64,000 nucleotides of DNA from assembly GCA_020809705.1 (NCBI GenBank), contig CP085829.1:5208001-5272000 (forward strand). The letters are read 5' to 3'. The notes under the pieces are model-generated. The model was not told where the DNA came from. It did not search any database and worked only from the letters and a program-made list of their open reading frames with translations. Position numbers and translations under genes: made by a program. This document shows, in pieces, positions 59,063 to 64,000 of the stretch. The DNA comes from Calonectria ilicicola (lineage: Eukaryota > Ascomycota > Sordariomycetes > Hypocreales > Nectriaceae). The first letter of the stretch is position 1, and each line of letters opens with the position of its first letter.

Positions 59063-62000
59063 ATCAAGTAACGAACACACGAAGCTGTAAGGAGACCAGG
59101 TTATTCTGACTTGGAAGCCCGGGGAATGAGGACCGTTCGACGGCAGTGACACCCGGAAGCAACAGGGCACCCAGCCCAGACGCAAAGTAAGGCATACAAG
59201 CGGTTGAAAGGCTTCACAGCAATCCCAAAGGATATACCCACACCACCTCCTTGGTAACCCTCTCGCGAGATATGGGGGAAGGGAAGGTTCTTTTTCGTCT
59301 CTGTTATTTGACAGAGAATGGCGGTGCAAAGTCTCCTTCTATGTTGATTTCTTTTTTTTTTTTCCTTTACGATTTACGACTTTACGACACGATTTCTTTT
59401 TCTTATTCTTCTCTCTTTTTTTTTTTTTTTTTTTTTTAGATGCGACATCATCTTGACTTCAACGGCCGGCACCTTGCAACTTGACAATTTTACTGTTGCT
59501 CTTTTTTTCTACCACCGAAATTGAACGGGATTTTATGTTGAGCGTGAATCTTTCTTGTCTTTGTTGCGTACTTTTGAAAGTCTTCTTTCATTACTGTTTG
59601 CAATTGGATGGCTTTGGCCTCAATACGACGGGAGGATGATTGGACTTCAGTAGCATTGGCTGCTGGACCTTGCGCATGCTATCTACGGTGTGGCCTTGCC
59701 GCACAGCGGCTATCTGAAATTTGACTGGGACACAATCAAGGATCCCGCCCAAGACCCTAGCAAGGCGCATTGGGTTCATTGTATGAGCAACCTGGGAAAC
59801 TATCAACGATTGGTCCAGTTTTCAAACACGAGAGAGCGTCGGAGTCATACGAATGAGGCCAATTTTTGATTGGCTTGGTTTTTTCTTTTTGCGATTGGGA
59901 CGGCAATTTGATCACATTCGACAAAAGAGCGAATAAGTAACCGAAAAAAAAGCGAAGCATCTTTATTTACTTTATCTGAGGATCCTGTTGCCTGTTGAAA
60001 TGCAGGCGGTATCGGACTTGATTGGCTGTCTGATTATTCGAAAAGATAACAAAAGCGAAAGATTGCACTGCAAGAATTTGACGAGAGACGCGATGGAAAC
60101 GGAGACATGTCACGACTAAAGGGGCCAAAAAGTTGAGCATCGGAGGCAAAGTAAATCTTTGGCTAGGAATGGATCCGAAATGAGGGATGAGATGAGATGT
60201 GATTGATGAAGAACGAATCTAAGTGGTTGGATGATGATGATTGACAAGACACTTATGATAATGATAACGAAACTTTTCCCTCCTGCTGGCACAACGATGA
60301 TAGTCTTGGTACCCCTGCTCGTGACTTTTACCACGTAGAGATCTCACTCGGGATGATGATGAAGAATCCGACTGGCTGAGCTGAAAGAATCCTTCACATC
60401 GACGGTTGATCAGCAAGCCAAGGATTGCGGCGTCATGTGCGAATTGAGAATGGGTCGATGTGGTCGCTCACTGGAGGGCGGTTTGTTGGGGGAAATTACA
60501 CGAGAAAAGCCTTGGCTGTGATCAGAACCCGAACAGTTCTTTTTGCCGCCACCTTTGGCTGGCCTATGGGATGGCTTGTCCCAGGATGACTTGGCTACGG
60601 AGGTATACAGGTGATCAACTGCCGAGGAGCCACTGTGGATCAAGCTCGAGACGCGCGCAAGCCAAAACGTGGGGAACCTATCGAGCATTAGGACACAAAA
60701 AGCAATGTATACACACTCCTTCCTTCGCCATACGATGATGGCTGAATCATATGATCAAGTATATATCAAGTACCACTGGCTAATGGAAACAAATGGGCAA
60801 ACATGCGAATCCTATTTTCATGCGCGTCATCTCCTCATGAGGTTGTTTTCGCTTTCAATAGGCTGACATGACGGTTTGGGTCAGAACTTTTTGCGTCCCA
60901 CTCTCCAAGTGCACTTTCAACCTGGATGACGCTGGAGTTGCTTTTTTCGATACCGACTGTAGCATCCCATTGGAGGGCGCCATTGGGCCCGTGGGGAGTG
61001 TTGGGCAGTGGTCTGGTGAGCGGCTTAGATGGGGGTGACGCGTTTGGCTGCGTATATGTCATGCCGGAAACCTAATCATCGAGGCGGGGCTGTGTCGTGT
61101 GTCGACGGTGTGATTGTGATGTAGGAGCCCAAGCTGAAAGCCAATGGCGAGATGCATTGCGGACGTTTGATTTGGGGGGGTTGTGCTGTATTGCTTGCAG
61201 CGGGATCGGCGGAATGTCTTGGTGGCTTGTCTCGGCGCTGGGTTTATCCCGGCGCTTGACTGCATCCTCACGATTTCGGGCACCTATGAGCTTGAAGAAT
61301 CCGTTGTCACGGCTCAAGTATCGCTACTTCCGCTTGACAGCCGCTAGCCGTTGGCTAAACCCCGTTGAAACACGAGCCTTATTTTGAATAAGGAGATACA
61401 TGGTCACAAGGGAAGGATTCCTGACAGGTATGACGTTTTTGTCAATCTAATCTGAACAGGAATAGACCCCAACGGGAAATGTTAATGTGGTGACTCAGAA
61501 GTAGCAGCGCCAGAGCAGAGTGCGAGAAGCAATTGATGAGTTTGAGGCGATGGCGGGACTCACCCCAGTTACGGGTTAAGGTTGAACTAAGCATTTGCAA
61601 ATTAGCGGTGGAGGTTTCAACTCGTGGCCATGAGAACCAAGAGAAGGGTACCAGGCAGGAATTTGCTGGCGGGACAACTTGAAGACTATGCCGAATAGAG
61701 AGAACGGCGATGAGCTTAGTCCTGTCACTCTGGTGTCCTGTGCTCTTGGGAGCTGGCCTGTGAGTGCGGGATGAGAGCTAGGCGCGGCTTGGGCGGGATA
61801 GGACTAGGACGAATCAAAGAGGGTGGCATTTCATATGGAATTGGTGGATGTGATTCGCTGCGTGGTTTTTGAGTAGCAACAACAGGTGTTTGAGAATGAT
61901 GGATGCGAACGGCAATCGGCAACACCAACCAACAGGTCATGACGGCTAGATCTGAGGCTGGCCCAACATTATGCGCTCTCAACCAAGGGAACGGAATAGA

Positions 62001-63500
62001 ACCGCATGGGGTGCAAGACGATGCAACGATGGACGTGTCAATGTAACATTAGATGCAGTCAAAGAGGGTTTGTTTTACAGAGATGGACATGCTTGGCCTG
62101 ACTTGCAGATCGCTTAGGAGTGTTTAAGGTGGTACCTTACATCAAAATAAGGGGCCCCAGCTTGCAAGGGATGGAATGTCAGAAACACATGGGACCACAA
62201 CAGGCCGAGACCCAGAAACGGCGAGCTCGCCAACCAGCCCACCTCGTGCACTCGCGCAGGAGGGCAAAAACACGTGAGACAGACAAGGCGGCTAAAGGGG
62301 GACAACCGGAAATGCGAATATGGAAGAAAAGAAAGAACAAGTGTTTTGTTTTTTTTTTGCGTGCGCCAAGACGGAACGGACCAGCACCTAATCGTCAATA
62401 GCTGGCCCGTATGGAGACGGGAAGACGGAAGAGATCGATAGCGGGTGCTTAGATGTGTCAGGCAATTAAATAGTGGTTGACGGTTTTATTACATCAATGG
62501 GCTAACGGCCAGGGTCCAAGACGCTATGGGGTTCTGGATGCAGCATCGAAATATGCCTAGGATTGATGGATGATGCGGCTTCGGCGCACATGGCCCGGAT
62601 CAGGACGAGGGGGAGGAGACACACTGTCAAGCCAAGCCAAGCCAAGCCAGCCATTGAGCCCGCGCAGCTGCAAAATTCGGATAAATGAAGAGTGCGAGAA
62701 AAGGGGAGAATGCAGCCCCTCGTCCCCCATCTGGTCATCAGCCCGTAAACGTCTGCACCACAGGAACGTGTCGTGGATGAATACGGAGTCTGAACGAGGC
62801 CAACGGTTGCCCCCATGAGTCGAGGTGCGGCTTAGCCTAGGGGGCTACCGAATCGGGACAGTAAAGTGGCAGCACCGAGCCCCAATTTCGCCAGGGGAAA
62901 TTTTACAGCCATGGGAGTCGAGCCACATTGGCCCCTCCGCGCGGCCGCAATTGGCTGCGAGCGCCCCTTTCCACCGTCTTCAATCACGGGGGGGGCTTCG
63001 TGTCGTGGACCATGTGGCCCGTGTGCGACTCGCTGAGTGCGGGTGGCCAAGGTGCTGGCGGGCCACTGCTTGCGTACCAACAGGGCGCTGCCAGCTCTGC
63101 GCGATGCACTGAGGTGGCAGCTTCCAGGGCGCTTCCACCCCATGCCAGCCCGCGAAATGGCTGCTCCGTAGGCGTCGTCGTTGGCCGGAGCCGGCGCCTT
63201 GTCCCACTCAGGTTCCCTCTCGTGAACTCTCGAAGTTCCCACGTTGGCCTTTCAAAGACCCTCCTCCTCCTCGACATCTAAACTCTCCTTCTTCCCTCCT
63301 CTCTTCCTCCTTGCGCCATTCCGCCAAACATCGTCCTTTCTTCACACTACCGGCCCTCGCTGAGATTCTGAGATACCCTTTCTAATCTAATCCTCCCGAG
63401 GTTGCGCCTTGTTCCATTCTCTGGCCTCTTGTTCTTACACTCTCGTTGTGAACGCACCCCTGCACCTCTCCTTCTCGACGCATACGTAACCTCCGCAACA
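59063..63500. other. 4.4 kb spacer between the dsRBD-like gene and MPG1
   Basis: The left end is a T-rich 3' flank, with a T run of about 22 at 59418-59439. The remainder has no supportable gene. An (AAGCC)n array lies at 62629-62649. The last 200 bp are a C/T-rich leader typical of a highly expressed fungal gene. Confidence 0.45.
62629..62649. repeat. (AAGCC)n pentamer repeat
   Basis: Four consecutive AAGCC units. Confidence 0.8.
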
Positions 63501-64000
63501 ATGAAGGGTACGTGTTTGCCATGCCTCCTCACAACACGCGCGCCTGTGCAGGCACGCGCATCAATCTTGGAGTTTGCAAGCTGACCGCATTGTGCAGGAC
63601 TTATTCTTGTCGGTGGCTATGGCACCCGCCTTCGCCCTCTTGTACGTCCGCACCTCGAAGCTCCCTGACAGCTATGCCTTCCCGCGCAGAGAGCCCCCTT
63701 GCACCCTCGAGTATGACAAGCTGACCTTTTCTCGCGTCACCAGACCCTCACCCTCCCCAAGCCTCTTGTTGAGTTCTGCAACAAGCCCATGATTGTCCAC
63801 CAGATTGAGGCGCTGGTCGCAGCTGGCGTGACCGACATTGTGCTCGCTGTCAACTACCGACCTGAGATTATGGAAAAGTTCCTTGCTGAGGTACGATTGC
63901 CCCGCCCATGCAAGCTCAAGAATAAATAAAAAGAACGGTGAAGCTAACAGCTTGCTGCAGTACGAGGAAAAGTACAACATCAACATTGAGTTCTCCGTCG
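63501..64000 (+). CDS. MPG1: GDP-mannose pyrophosphorylase (5' part; runs off the window)
   Basis: Mannose-1-phosphate guanylyltransferase (yeast PSA1/VIG9), which makes GDP-mannose for glycoprotein, GPI-anchor and wall mannan synthesis in the cytosol. Exons: 63501-63507, 63598-63641, 63744-63890 and 63961 onward. The first coding exon is 7 nt (MK plus one base). The join gives [16 protein letters not shown] followed by [17 protein letters not shown], the nucleotidyltransferase signature GGxGTRLRPLT...PKP. Further on come [20 protein letters not shown] and NIEFSV. About 79 of some 360 residues are visible. Introns have GTACGT/GTACGA donors and CAG acceptors. Confidence 0.95.

Overview
The window is nuclear DNA from a filamentous ascomycete (Pezizomycotina). 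I infer Sordariomycetes, probably Hypocreales, from gene content and style; no marker here settles the genus. Introns are short (about 50-110 nt) with GTAAGT-like donors, CTAAC-type branch points and CAG/TAG acceptors. Start contexts are fungal (CACCATGG, CACCATGA). Genes stand alone on both strands, separated by GC-rich spacers and a few AT-rich blocks. There are no operons, no CRISPR array and no intact transposon.

Left part (1-31 kb): 3' part of COX15 (heme A synthase, +) converging on cytosolic lysyl-tRNA synthetase (-); a Rad18-like zinc-finger/polyQ protein (-); a six-exon heterochromatin protein HP1 (+); a 54-residue single-pass membrane protein (+); a 222-residue coiled-coil orphan (+); a three-exon gene for a small secreted peptide (-) reconstructed here from exons too short for simple ORF calling; an Apd1/AIM32-type ferredoxin-like protein (-); tRNA-Arg(ACG) (+); the glycerol-3-phosphate acyltransferase SCT1/GPT2 (-); a BRAP2/Etp1-type RING + UBP-finger protein (-); a three-unit polyubiquitin gene (-); and a 402-residue orphan (-).

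Right part (31-64 kb): a long Zn(II)2Cys6 transcription factor (-) with an 8.4 kb upstream gap to the next intact gene. In the AT-rich part of that gap (about 42.3-44.1 kb, -) lies a decayed multi-exon gene whose frames carry many premature stops. Then come the ten-exon cytosolic PheRS alpha subunit with an 18-nt microexon (+), protein farnesyltransferase beta (+), a 6.7 kb gene-poor stretch, a small protein with a dsRBD-like core and an Arg/Ser-rich tail (+), another 4.4 kb spacer, and the first exons of GDP-mannose pyrophosphorylase (+) running off the right edge.

The recognised genes are housekeeping and do not form a cluster: translation (KRS1, FRS2, tRNA-Arg), respiration (COX15), lipid synthesis (SCT1), wall and glycosylation precursors (MPG1), prenylation (RAM1), ubiquitin (UBI4, ETP1) and chromatin (HP1). 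The less explained items are the secreted-peptide gene, the decayed gene, the UBZ-like finger that lacks its last cysteine, the dsRBD-like small protein and two orphans. Exon joins were derived by hand from splice signals and frame closure, not from transcripts.
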